Source of the DNA: Epithemia pelagica
Taxonomy: Eukaryota; Bacillariophyta; Bacillariophyceae; Surirellales; Surirellaceae
NCBI GenBank assembly: GCA_946965045.2
Contig: OX337239.1
Coordinates: 2,682,268-2,746,267 of the forward strand
Direction of reading: 5' to 3'
DNA length: 64,000 bases
Shown here: piece by piece, positions 10,360 to 19,704 of the stretch
Position numbering within the stretch: position 1 is the first letter of the stretch
Layout of the letters: each line of letters begins with the position of its first letter
Made by a program: the position numbers and the translations under genes
Notes under the pieces: model-generated
The model's database searches: none
Seen by the model: only the letters and a program-made list of their open reading frames with translations
Told to the model about the DNA's origin: nothing

Positions 10360-10560
10360 AATGAATGGAATTTGTGAATGTGTAATTCATTTGTTCTGAA
10401 TGGTGGTGTGAATTGGGAATGATTCATTCAATTCAAATTCGTTCGAAAAGGGAATTGGGATTGGAATTTAATTCCAATTGGTTCGAAAAGGGAATTGGGG
10501 ATTGAATTCAATTCAAAGGGTATGAAATAGGGGAATAGTAAAGTTAAGTGAATTTATTGA
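10360..10560. repeat. hAT right subterminal arm (GAATTGG-rich)
   Basis: Holds two exact copies of GTTCGAAAAGGGAATTGGG (10441-10459 and 10481-10499) among many AATTC/GAATTG motifs. It is complementary in type to the left arm. Confidence 0.7.
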
Positions 10561-10738
10561 TTGTAAACATAATTGACTTTGGTAATTAAGTTCATTTACT
10601 ATCCGTAAATTTGTACACTTTCAAGATTATTTCAATTGTGTATATGTCGTGAAGTGAATCGTTAATTCTTAATTTAATTCTAAACTGATTGGAAAAGTGA
10701 ATAATCAATCTACATTCAAGTTTAGATGGCACATAAAA

Positions 10739-10754
10739 TGACTTCCAGACCCTG
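10739..10754 (-). repeat. hAT right terminal inverted repeat
   Basis: TGACTTCCAGACCCTG; inverted match to 3692-3707 with one mismatch. It is followed at once by the second ATTGCACC (10755-10762). Confidence 0.93.
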
Positions 10755-10762
10755 ATTGCACC
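10755..10762. repeat. 8-bp target-site duplication, right (ATTGCACC)
   Basis: Exact repeat of 3684-3691. Confidence 0.95.
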
Positions 10763-10979
10763 CAAAGAAGATCCCAAGAGGTTTGCAAGGCTACGTCGAC
10801 GTTTGTTGAGATAGTCAGAATGACTACTCCCAACAAACAAACTTGGACGATTCGGCCAAATTCCAACCACCGCGAGAAATTGTGCGCACAAAATGGTCTA
10901 CGAGCACATTTCCCAGACGCGAGGAACTTTTCCAACACACACAAACATACATCATTTCTCGATAGAAGAAAGAGAAAAA

Positions 10980-12598
10980 ATGACTGGGCGTTACTCCTCC
11001 TCCAAAGGTAGAACCACCCTGTTTGTGTGTTTGGCATTGGTTGCCAGCGCAACGTTGGTATGGCAGTTCCAACTGGGGCTGGAATTGTCCCTCCCGGTGG
11101 CGGATTCTTCCTCCTTGTCCAGTAACCTTGTTGCGCTAGAGTGGGACCGTCCTGTTCGGGTGGACCCCAACGATCCCACAACCCCTGCCGTCGTCCAAAT
11201 CGAGCATCCTGCCGCAGCCAACAGCAACACACACAACAACAACAAACACAAGAACAACAAGACAGTGTGGTGGCCCCGTTCCTTGATTCACGATGAGACC
11301 TTGGAGTGGGATTCGCATGTGTACCGTCCCTGGTTGGATCTGAATGCACCATCTCCTCCCGCCGTAATTTTGCTCACGAGTTTTGGATGGAATCATGTCA
11401 ATCAAAAATGGGCCTTGACCATTCCTCGCAGTATTCGGGAAACCGAACTGCTTACGGGTGTCATTAACCACCCTTGGTTCCATCCAACGCTATGGGAGGA
11501 ATTGGACCAGGCCCAAGGAAACCTTACATCAACAACAACAAAGCTACCTCCCAATACACGCATCTACATTTTTCTTGATCGACAACAATGTGGCGACTCC
11601 AATTATCCTGTCTATGGTAAGGGTCAGGAACCAAATATGGATGTCCAATTTGGTCGACCCTGGAAGCCTTATTCTGGACGTACTCCCTTTGATAATCCTC
11701 TCCTTTCAAGTCTGACTTTCAAAGAGCTCCGATCCCGTCATCACTCATTCCAAGCTACGGCCATTTTGTTCAATTGCAATGGTGGGGGTATTCCGGGTGT
11801 TTGGAATCCTTACAATCGCATTACAGGATCCCTCGCGAATGCTTCTTACCTTTCCATTGCCACACTCTCGTCCCTCATTTCTCGTGTCAAGGAAGATCGA
11901 GATCAGGGATTGGCACCGCCGATACCCAAACCAGTGAATTTGACCGATACACAAGTCCAAGATATACACACATGTGCGGCCGAAAACAAGCGGCCATTTT
12001 ACTTTGTCTACGCTGGCAATTTTCGTTCTGGTGACAATGCCGACTTTAATCGCCGTCATGGTGGAGCGCGTGGTTCCTATCGACGCTTTAATGACAATCG
12101 ACGCATTTTTGTGTCACGGTATTTCAACCGTCAAGAATTCAACCAATCGGCCTTGTCGAATTACTCGTATCAAGATTTCATGGCCCGGGCCGTCTTTGCC
12201 TTGGCGGCACGGGGGGATAACAAGTTTTCGTATCGCTTTTCCGAAGTTTTGTCGGCCGGTGCCATACCCGTGGTGCATGCCGATGATTGGGTGTGGCCCT
12301 TTCGACCGGAAGTGATCAATTGGACCGAGTGTGCCGTGATTCTTCCCGAAAAGGATGCCGGCAACACTACCTTGGCGTATTTGGACACGATTTCTCTGGA
12401 ACAACGCTGTCGCATGCGACAGGCGTGTTATCGCATTTACAAGGACTACGTCGAAACCACGGTAGGAACCATCAACGGGTTGGTCCAAGGACTCGAGCGT
12501 GTGCAGACGCAACAGCAAGGAGGAGGATCGTTGCTGAAATTACAAGGTGTCCGGTGCGATGAATTTGCTAACGCCAGCCGTGACTGCAATCTCCAACG

Positions 12599-12602
<4 letters not shown>
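10980..12602 (+). CDS. exostosin-like glycosyltransferase (GT47 family), type II membrane protein
   Basis: A 540-residue intact frame. I prefer ATG 10980 (context AAAAATGAC) over the in-frame ATG at 10893, because a short cytosolic basic segment (MTGRYSSSKGR) is then followed by a membrane helix TTLFVCLALVASATLVW at residues 12-28, the layout of a Golgi type II enzyme. A low-complexity Asn/His stem follows (NNNKHKNN). The catalytic region contains GNFRSGDNADFNRRHGGARG and the family C-terminal block FSYRFSEVLSAGAIPVV followed by HADDWVWPF. Several N-glycosylation sequons are present. Expected to transfer a sugar from a nucleotide donor; donor and acceptor unknown. The hAT right end lies 225 bp upstream. 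The stop TAA merges with an AAG microsatellite. Confidence 0.85.
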
Positions 12603-12630
<28 letters not shown>

Positions 12631-12786
12631 AAGAAGAAGAAGAAGAAGAAGAAGAAGAAGAAGAAGAAGAAGAAGAAGAAGAAGAAGAAGAAGAAGAAGA
12701 AGAAGAAGAAGAAGAAGAAGAAGAAGAAGAAGAAGAAGAAGAAGAAGAAGAAGAAGAAGAAGAAGAAGAAGAAGAAGAAGAAGAAG
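12601..12786. repeat. (AAG)62 trinucleotide microsatellite
   Basis: 62 uninterrupted AAG units. The first two A residues are part of the exostosin-like stop codon TAA (12600-12602), so the array starts inside the stop and occupies the 3' UTR. Frames through it (poly-Lys or poly-Ser) are not genes. Confidence 0.97.
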
Positions 12787-13950
12787 GAGGACGAGGCGAC
12801 GGATGAACCCAATCTACCCTATTTTCCTCCATGTCTACTAGAGGATCATAAAATTTGCTACACAAGAATAACTGGAACGGCGGCAAAAGAAGAACGAGGG
12901 GACGGCGGACCCCGATTGTATACAGGAGTTGGGCATCGACAGGACCAATTTTTGTTTCGTAGAATGACACGAAGAAAATGAGGAATACCCCTTAGCTAAG
13001 GTACTTGTAGTATTTGAATTAAATTATTGAAAATCTCTACAAAGAGTCAAGCACGCGGAGCTGAAAACTAGTTTGTCGTAGATGTGTGCGTCAACCATTG
13101 GTTTTTCAAGAAATCATCCTGCATCCATCACGGATGACGCAGACATCAGACCTTGTTTGAGCATGTCAGATACCGATACCATCCTCATCCAATGGCTGAT
13201 GACGTTAAGAGACCTTTCTGATGAGAATATGGAGGGGAACACAGCACTGAGACCTAGTTCTGTCTCGTAGGCAACCAAGACAACAGTCAATCAAACACTC
13301 TAAAAAATCAAATGGAGAGGATCTCTTGGATGATTTCACTCCCAGTAGACTAAACTTCACTCGATCTAACATTCGCTATTCTTGGCTGTGCACAACATAT
13401 CATGAATCAAAGAGTACGGGTAGCATCCAAACTCCAAACCTAGCTAGGCAGGCGACTTGTAGCAAAGGGATGGAGAGCCGACGGGCGTGTTGTCCTGTTT
13501 AAGACCAAATAACAAAAAATGAAAAAATATAGCCCCTCAGCAAAGTGGGTCCCATTCCCATGTCCCATTTCCATTTAGGACTTCTACTATTGCATAGAGA
13601 GTGACTTGATGCGAGAAGGACTGACTGACTGACTGTAACAGTCAGTAGTAAGCTCACTTACGGTTTACTTGTACAATACGATGTTTCCTGCAAAATCTAC
13701 AACTGACAAGTAAAAAATCCGACAAGACAAAAACGGACATAACCACGGAAAAACAGACACTTTGAAACAGTCAGTCTTCCTGACGGCACGACTTAATCTC
13801 ATTAATCATCACTAGCAACGGCGAGTTCTGCCGCGAGAGCGAAAGAGCTCATTGCTAATGGATCGGGACGAGAGTTGATGAGCAACGTTGACCAAGCGTT
13901 GGATTGCTAACGTGTTGATGCATTCTATCTTATTTCTTTCGCGTTTTGTT
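12787..13950. other. non-coding stretch between two host genes
   Basis: No frame with protein-like composition on either strand. Noted: a short GACTGACTGACTG run near 13618-13633 followed by an inverted CAGTCAGT. It probably contains the 3' UTR of the upstream gene and the promoter of the gene at 14001. Confidence 0.5.
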
Positions 13951-14000
13951 GTTTGCAGGACCATTTCCTAGCAACAGCATATCTCGATTACAACATCAAA

Positions 14001-15688
14001 ATGCCCTTGTTCAGAATCATGGGCGGCCAACAGAGCCGGCGAAACAAGAGTAGCGAAAACTCTTCACGTCAATCACAGACGTCTCCTTATCCAACGCAAA
14101 GGGCTGCCGCAGCCAATGGCCGGAATACGTACCTGTGAAACAGAACTGGAGCAACTACTCAGTCTTTGAATAGCGCTCCTTTCAATAGCAATTCTGCCTC
14201 TCGACGTTCAACTGGACAGTTCTCACACTCCGCTGCCCCATCCACAAGTACACACCAGGACGGTTCGAGATCTCAACCAGGTACTGGTGCCCCCACAGAT
14301 GCAGGAGGCCGAACGCAAACCACAACTAGCGCCACAGACGCTACTACTTGCCCTGGAGCCTATCAAGTCACACGAATAACAACCGGTGTAAGTTCAAAAG
14401 ATGTTCGTCGCCCGCTGCTGGAAAATACGTGTCTCACCTGTCCCTAGCCTTCCATTGTGTATAGGGTACCTATCCCAAATGGAGTGTCACCAGGGAGCGA
14501 GTTTTATGCTCATGTTGGGAATCGCCGTGTTCGTATTCGATACCCTCAATCTCTCCAAATCACATTACCACCCGCACCCCAAAACCAACACACCATATTG
14601 AAAATTGCACCACTTACTGCCGCTCCCGAGGTTGGAGCAGGAGGAGGTGCAGTTGCCATGACTCCAGAAGTTCGCAAGCTGAACCAACAAGCAGAGGAGA
14701 ATGGAGGCTCAGCGAAATGTTTTCTTGTTGACATTCCACCCAACGTTTTTCCCGGAAGGACGTTCGCGGCAAATGTAGCTGGACAGAGATTTATGGTTAC
14801 ATGTCCGTCAAACGCCGCTCCCAACATGAAAATCAGGTTTGTTCCACCGACAGTCGGCGAGGAGCCTCAAGCAGCACCGAAGACACAGGTATTTGAAGTT
14901 GCCGTACCAGCGGGAGTATCTCCAGGCCAGACATTCACCTTGTTTGCTAATGGGCAGCCTGTTCTTGTTACCTGTCCACCAAATGTCTCCCCAGGACAGA
15001 AGACCCGTTTCCAGCTTCCTGTTTCACAGATAGTTAGCAATATTCAGCTTTCATACGAATCAAACGTTGGGTGGAGACGAATTATACGAGCTACCGACAT
15101 GAAGTTCCTATGGGTATGTCTCGATAACAAAGAGGATGATTCCGAAAATGGAGAAGTGGACTTTGCTGGAATGGAGAACGTCGATTTCAGTAGGTTTGCA
15201 TTCATTCGCAAGCTGTCTTTCTTGGAAGGAAATGATGCCCGCGTGTTTCACAGATAGTTAGCAATATTCAGCTTTCATACGAATCAAACGTTGGGTGGAG
15301 ACGAATTATACGAGCTACCGACATGAAGTTCCTATGGGTATGTCTCGATAACAAAGAGGATGATTCCGAAAATGGAGAAGTGGACTTTGCTGGAATGGAG
15401 AACGTCGATTTCAGTAGGTTCGCATTCATTCGCAAGCTGTCTTTCTTGGAAGGAAATGATGCCCGCATGCGTAGGGGGAGACTATCCCTTGTACCAGCCA
15501 AAGAAGCAGTTGTGGATTCTCGTCTAGTTGTTAGAAATGGGACTTTACTGTCTTACGCCGACATTGCTGAACATCAAGGCAAGGCACTTGAAGAAAAAAC
15601 GATCATACCGACCTTGTCAAAATTGCAACAGAAGTATCTTATTCGTTGTGGTCTTCAGCACCAAGAAAGTTGGAATATGGAAGCTTAA
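14001..15688 (+). pseudogene. GVSPGQ-repeat protein gene, broken by a tandem duplication
   Basis: ATG 14001 opens MPLFRIMGGQQSRRNKSS, a Ser/Thr/Gln-rich N-terminus. An in-frame TGA occurs at 14136. The frame then continues to about 14387 and, after an apparent intron, resumes at about 14466. A GTAAGT donor at 14388 and TATAG acceptor at 14464 are good splice signals but leave a one-base phase error; a 36-nt intron from 14429 would keep frame. Three modules of the type VPAGVSPGQTFTLFANGQ plus VLVTCPPNVSPGQK follow (14470-15040), a repeat frequent in diatom proteins of unknown role. A C-terminal domain (IIRATDMKFLWVCLDNKEDD, LVVRNGTLLSYADIAEHQGK) is split by a 224-bp duplication that shifts frame. 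Without the duplication the frame would run to the stop at 15686-15688. Confidence 0.65.
15020..15466 (+). repeat. 224-bp direct tandem duplication
   Basis: 15020-15243 is repeated at 15244-15466 with offset 224 and one visible difference (T/C in TAGGTTTGCA versus TAGGTTCGCA). Because 224 is not a multiple of three it breaks the reading frame of the surrounding gene (first copy ends at a TAG by 15257). Confidence 0.93.
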
Positions 15689-15828
15689 CATGATTGTTCG
15701 AAAAGAATTATTATACACCCATCAATTTGAAATGGAATATAAGTATGCTGAGCAGTATGCCCGTTCCATGTTTCTTGTTTTAATGATCTCACCATGTTTC
15801 GTCGAATTGTCTTCCATAATTTCTCGAG

Positions 15829-16050
15829 ATGATAAGTACAAGAGGCGCCACACAGCAAAGCCGATGCCTGTTGCCTTCAGAGAGGAATTGTCACTATAAA
15901 GACACTCAGGAGACCTTGGAAAGGAAGAGGGAACAGCGATTGAAAGAGATAAATCGTCAAAACAGGGATCGGAATAAAGAAAACAAAGACATCAATGGGA
16001 GTACAGAATCAAAAGAAGAGGAAGAGAGATTGAATCCTAGTGCGAAGAGT
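15829..16050 (+). pseudogene. relic of the accessory gene of the CACTA-like element
   Basis: Encodes TRGATQQ, LLPSERNCHYK and LKEINRQNRDRNKENKD. The same pattern occurs in the minus-strand accessory gene at 42891-42604 (TRGTTQP, LAPSERNIHYK, LKEINRQNKERNKENEN). The similarity ends after about 70 residues. So a fragment of that element family lies just downstream of the GVSPGQ-repeat gene. No ends or duplications found. Confidence 0.65.
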
Positions 16051-16059
16051 GATGATATC

Positions 16060-17195
16060 CATCCACTGTCTGTAACGACGGGGTCAGGGATTGAAATTCG
16101 AGAAATTCGAGTATGGATAGGACGCGCCATTTGGGAGCTGGAACTGAGAAAGGTAACCAATGGACCTTTGTTTTGACAAACGAACAAATCCTGAAAGACA
16201 CAACGTGCCCAAGTAGGAGACCTGGACCACCTCTACCACAACTTGTGGAAGCGAATCCAACACCGAAGGCCCGGCTTGATATCGGACAACATCAAGATCG
16301 AAGAAGTGCTGTAGGCGCTCGTTCAGTCGAGGATCGACCGCCACCGCCCAGATCAGAAAGATAAAACCGAAATCATTGAGATGAACAATCGATGCTGAAC
16401 GCACATTCGGAGCCGAGGTGTTTTACTTGGTATGAGAATGTTGGCAAGTTACTCCGATGCCAAGACGGCATTGGAAGCGTTGGTGCAATTTTTGGCTGGT
16501 CTGTAGAGGTGAAGGGAAGAAGCAGCGACAACAAGAGGCCGTGAAGCAAGAGAGTTGAGAATGGAAAAGGAAAATACATGCATGACCAAAATGGGGGAAT
16601 GGGCTTGTCACAACTGTCAAGAGTTCTGATCAACTCGCTTGCCGTTGTCAGCTTGCCTGATGATAAGCAAAAATGAAATCCTCCAAGCATTGACCAAGGC
16701 TTGACAGCCTGACAAGCTTGAAGGAAGGGAAGTTAGAAAGGGTGCAACAAAACACACAGATACGTCTATGAGAAAGTTACGATAGGAAATAGGTTTGCAT
16801 ATACTTGATGATAAAATATTGTGATTACATGAAGTGGTTATCTAGGTTGGATCCTTTCGATCCCAGGTTCCCATTGAGGTGATCCTGGATCTTGGATCGG
16901 GGTGTAAAAGGCTTCTAGACGGAAAGGATCGTCATCTAGGGTCATCGGCATAGGCCTATATCACCTTGAGGTGCATATGTAAGTTAGCGCCGTAGACTAT
17001 CCATTGCGAATCTTTACGCGCGATTGATATGGTTAGGTCCAGCAGATCTTGAGATGATAGAAATATAACATAGCCTATGAGACAAAGAACTAGTTCGATC
17101 GTGGAGTATACATAAATTAGGAGTGATTCAATCGTGTCTAAGCTAGATTCATATAGGAATCTAGGATATGTGCGATTGATCGGCCGCGTACTTTC
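16060..17195. other. unassigned stretch, mostly non-coding
   Basis: Around 16200-16395 on plus, a frame with one TAG reads QVGDLDHLYHNLWKRIQ, then IKIEEVL and KDKTEIIEMNN, which looks like decayed coding sequence of unknown origin. From 16700 to 17195 the sequence is AT-rich with no gene; by position it may include the 3' LTR of the old CoDi copy whose C-terminus lies just to the right on the minus strand. Confidence 0.4.
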
Positions 17196-17199
17196 CACG

Positions 17200-17469
17200 A
17201 CTCTTCATGACTATAGAACTACCTATTGGATAATATAGCCAATATAGGTATTCTAGGTATTACTCCCCTTCGGGGAAATGTCGGCAGTATTACCCATCCA
17301 AAACAACAAAGGCTCAAGATGAGGCCAAGCTTGTTCATATCCAAGTAACTTTGTAAGAACATCAGATGGGAGCCCCTGGAATGTGATACAACCTGAGGAT
17401 CCCACTAGCGAGGGCTTCATGGACTCGATGGAATGCTAGGGCGTTCCAACGTTTTGTCAGTTGTGATTG
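17200..17469 (-). pseudogene. C-terminus of an old CoDi Copia polyprotein (host of Copia A)
   Basis: The minus strand reads KRWNALAFHRVHEALASGIL, then RLYHIPGAPI, a TGA, and further on EPLLFWMGNT. This is the RNase H C-terminal tail of a CoDi Copia family different from Copia A. It ends exactly at the Copia A LTR (17470). The upstream part of the same RNase H lies beyond the other LTR, from 30663. So Copia A inserted in this gene. Confidence 0.75.
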
Positions 17470-17709
17470 TGAATAAAAACTGACGGCCAGACGCAATATA
17501 CGGCTTGCAACAATCAAACTATCAGAAATTATGGTAACTAAACTAGGGGTGCCCTTTGGGGGCAAATCGCTCACGTAGGGGCCAAACAGCGACCACGGTA
17601 CCCACTAGCGAACACGCAACTAGGGGCCGGGCGATGCCAGGCAATGCGTAGCGAGGCATAGCGAGGCCCTTCGTAGGTTACAAAGGGGGCGCCCGTGATT
17701 ATTTATTCA
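17470..17709 (-). repeat. Copia A 3' LTR
   Basis: 240 bp, TG...CA ended on the plus reading, near-identical to the other five LTR copies in the window (30423, 36394, 38964, 50189, 55930). Confidence 0.95.
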
Positions 17710-17834
17710 GTCCCCGCGAACAAAATCGGGGTGGGCAACTTCGTTTAGTTCGTCATGTCAGCAGAGGCCGGTCCAGTACGTTGGACTATTCTTCAAAAGG
17801 GGCGATCCCATTTTGGATCTAAAAAGGGGGTCTG

Positions 17835-18817
17835 CTACCACATGATACGTTGGGCCAGGAATCGCAATCGAGGTCCGGGTAGCAGTTTGGTTAGGATATC
17901 GGCAAGATTCGTTTCACCTTCTTCCCATGCAATGCGCACAAGTCCAGCAGCTTGCGCTTCACGAGTCCGATGATAAGCAATTGCGTTGTGCTTCTTCTTT
18001 AGGACTGATTCCGGCTGCGTCGAGTTCTTAAACACAGATTCATTGTCGCAAAACACATTCGTCTCTCCATCCAACGGGATACCCATCATTCGCAACTTAT
18101 AACGAAATGCTTCAATCATTTCAATGGCAGTTTTCATTGCCACGAACTCACTGCCAAATGTAGACGTCTCAACAGTGTTTTGTTGTTTTGAATACCACAT
18201 GATCGGTGCTCGTTGCAAGAACAGTAGGACTCCTATTTGAGAGCGCCGTGTGACACGACATCCAGCATGATCAGCATCGACAAAGCAAGTCGTGGTGACA
18301 GCGTTTCCACGCGGTGCTGGTGCGTTTGGCGGAATCGGCTCGGCAGCATCAGGATAATACTCAGACCAATCCGGTCGGGTAAAACGTGACTTGTCGAAGT
18401 CAGGGGTTGTGTCGTCGAACACAATGGCGGATTTATCGTACTTCTTCAGATACGCGAAGATGTGCAACGTTTGCTCGAGATGTCCTTCTCGTGGATTCGC
18501 CATAAAACGGGACATATGGGAGACTGCGGTTGTAATATCGATACGACCGAGTTCAACAATCCAACGGAGAATACCGATTAGTCCTTGGTAATAGTTCGCA
18601 CGTCTTGCGTGGAGTTCAGGAGTCGCATCCAATTCTGGGCGATATCCATCGGCGATCGGCGTCATCACTTTTGACTTCAGCTTTTCTCCGGATTTCTCCA
18701 GTTCCGTCTCGACTTCGGCAAGAGCACGCTTACAATACTTGTCAGCGGACATGGCCCAACGATCACAGTTTGACGGATCTTGCGTGTCGGGTATGGTATA
18801 ACGCCGAATTTTGGATC
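17835..18817 (-). pseudogene. Copia A pol, 3' part (end of RT, RNase H)
   Basis: From the Ginger junction the frame reads IRRYTIPDTQDPS and carries the RNase H signals FVDADHAGCRVTRRSQIGVL, MWYSKQQNTVETSTFGSEF and FCDNESVFKN, ending RFLAQRIMW. This is the missing C-terminal third of the pol gene at 24657-27852. Amino acids upstream of 18817 in this frame are Ginger sequence. Confidence 0.92.
18814..18817. repeat. Ginger target-site duplication, left (GATC)
   Basis: GATC abuts the left Ginger end and recurs at 24653-24656. Uninterrupted Copia copies have a single GGATCC here (e.g. 37734-37739). Confidence 0.85.
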
Positions 18818-18841
18818 TGTTACTCAATATTTCAACGCAAA
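18818..18841 (+). repeat. Ginger left terminal inverted repeat
   Basis: Begins TGTTAC; pairs with 24629-24652 with four mismatches over 24 bases. Confidence 0.85.
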
Positions 18842-19704
18842 GGTTATTTCGCGCATGAAAAAAAAACAGATTAATATGCAGTTCGGCAAATCCTAGCATT
18901 ATTTTTCCGTACTGTAAAACCTAACGTTTTTTCAATACCTATCGTTCATTTTCATTTCTAAAAAATATTTGGAGCTGCCCACAAATCGTCTGTTTTCTTG
19001 CTCCATGAACAATGAATATCCATGAAACTCACGTGTTTGATGGTTCTGATAGTTCTCTTGAAGATGTTACCGGTAGGTTCGTGAGTAATCAACAATCTTT
19101 CCCAAATCTCCCTTTCAGAATATTTGACCGCCATTGTCAGTTTTTGCTTTGTGTCGTCTCATTTTTCCCCCAAGTCATTCACATATGACTTGTCTCGCCA
19201 GAGATTTGTATTTTTTTGATTTGTTGAAGCTATTTTCTGAAATATCCTAATATGGACCCATCAAATCGGCACAAAAATCCAACAGATTAATATTTTTTCA
19301 TCCTGACTTCTAACATATTCGAATTTTTGTTTCGATTTGTTTCCGATACAAACAAATCAACGCATTTGTGACATTCCATACATTTATGCCCCAAGTATTT
19401 CAAATTGGGGCGTCGTTTTGGCGTGACACTGGTCCTCTGTCTGTTGGTGTTGCACACCTCTTTTGCACATTGGCTGTTCAACTCTCTCTTTCTCCTCTTT
19501 CAACTGTCGTGTTTGACACTGAGACACTTTCATTGGTACCTCCGTTTGTTTCATATTCTTCCAAGTTGATACGGAATTCGTTCGGCGCAAAAGACATTGT
19601 GGTAGCTTGGCTGACTTGTGGTTGGAGCAGAAACTGTAGTAGCTCAACCAACGAATTCCGTTCCTCAAGAGCTCTCCAAGAAGTGGTACCTTGTAAGTTG
19701 TATC
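18842..19704. other. Ginger 5' non-coding region
   Basis: AT-rich, with several CAAATCAA/GATTTGTT-type motifs that also occur near the right end. No credible gene; expected to hold the transposase promoter. Confidence 0.4.

Larger units (their letters stand above)
3692..10754 (+). mobile_element. complete hAT-superfamily transposon carrying a DNA glycosylase gene
   Basis: A 7,063-bp element. The left end reads CAGGGTCTGGAATTCA and the right end, on the minus strand, CAGGGTCTGGAAGTCA: 12 perfect bases, one mismatch, then three matches. CAGGG-type ends and 8-bp duplications are diagnostic of hAT. Inside are a BED-finger/DDE transposase on plus (4296-7343, with a possible extension to 8060) and, convergently, a minus-strand gene (10260-8204) encoding a unique N-terminal region plus an HhH-GPD DNA glycosylase domain. 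Both ends carry long AATTC-rich subterminal arms. The perfect duplication suggests a fairly recent insertion, yet the transposase frame is shifted twice. It lies about 225 bp upstream of the exostosin-like start codon. Confidence 0.93.

Noticed and set aside
10705-11352. Minus-strand 215-codon frame over the exostosin-like 5' end
   Set aside because: Crosses the hAT terminus and runs antisense to a gene with clear family motifs; composition is Cys/Arg-rich without domain signals.
12446-12981. Poly-Ser, poly-Phe and poly-Lys frames
   Set aside because: Products of the (AAG)62 microsatellite and antisense of the exostosin-like gene.
14388-14464. Canonical 77-nt GTAAGT...TATAG intron
   Set aside because: Splice signals are good but the exon phases do not match by one base, so it is reported only as a possibility within the gene entry.
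17470-17709. MITE or solo element made of the 240-bp TGAATAAA...TTTATTCA unit
   Set aside because: All six copies flank Copia internal sequence in the orientation expected of LTRs, and flanking duplications fit whole-element insertions.
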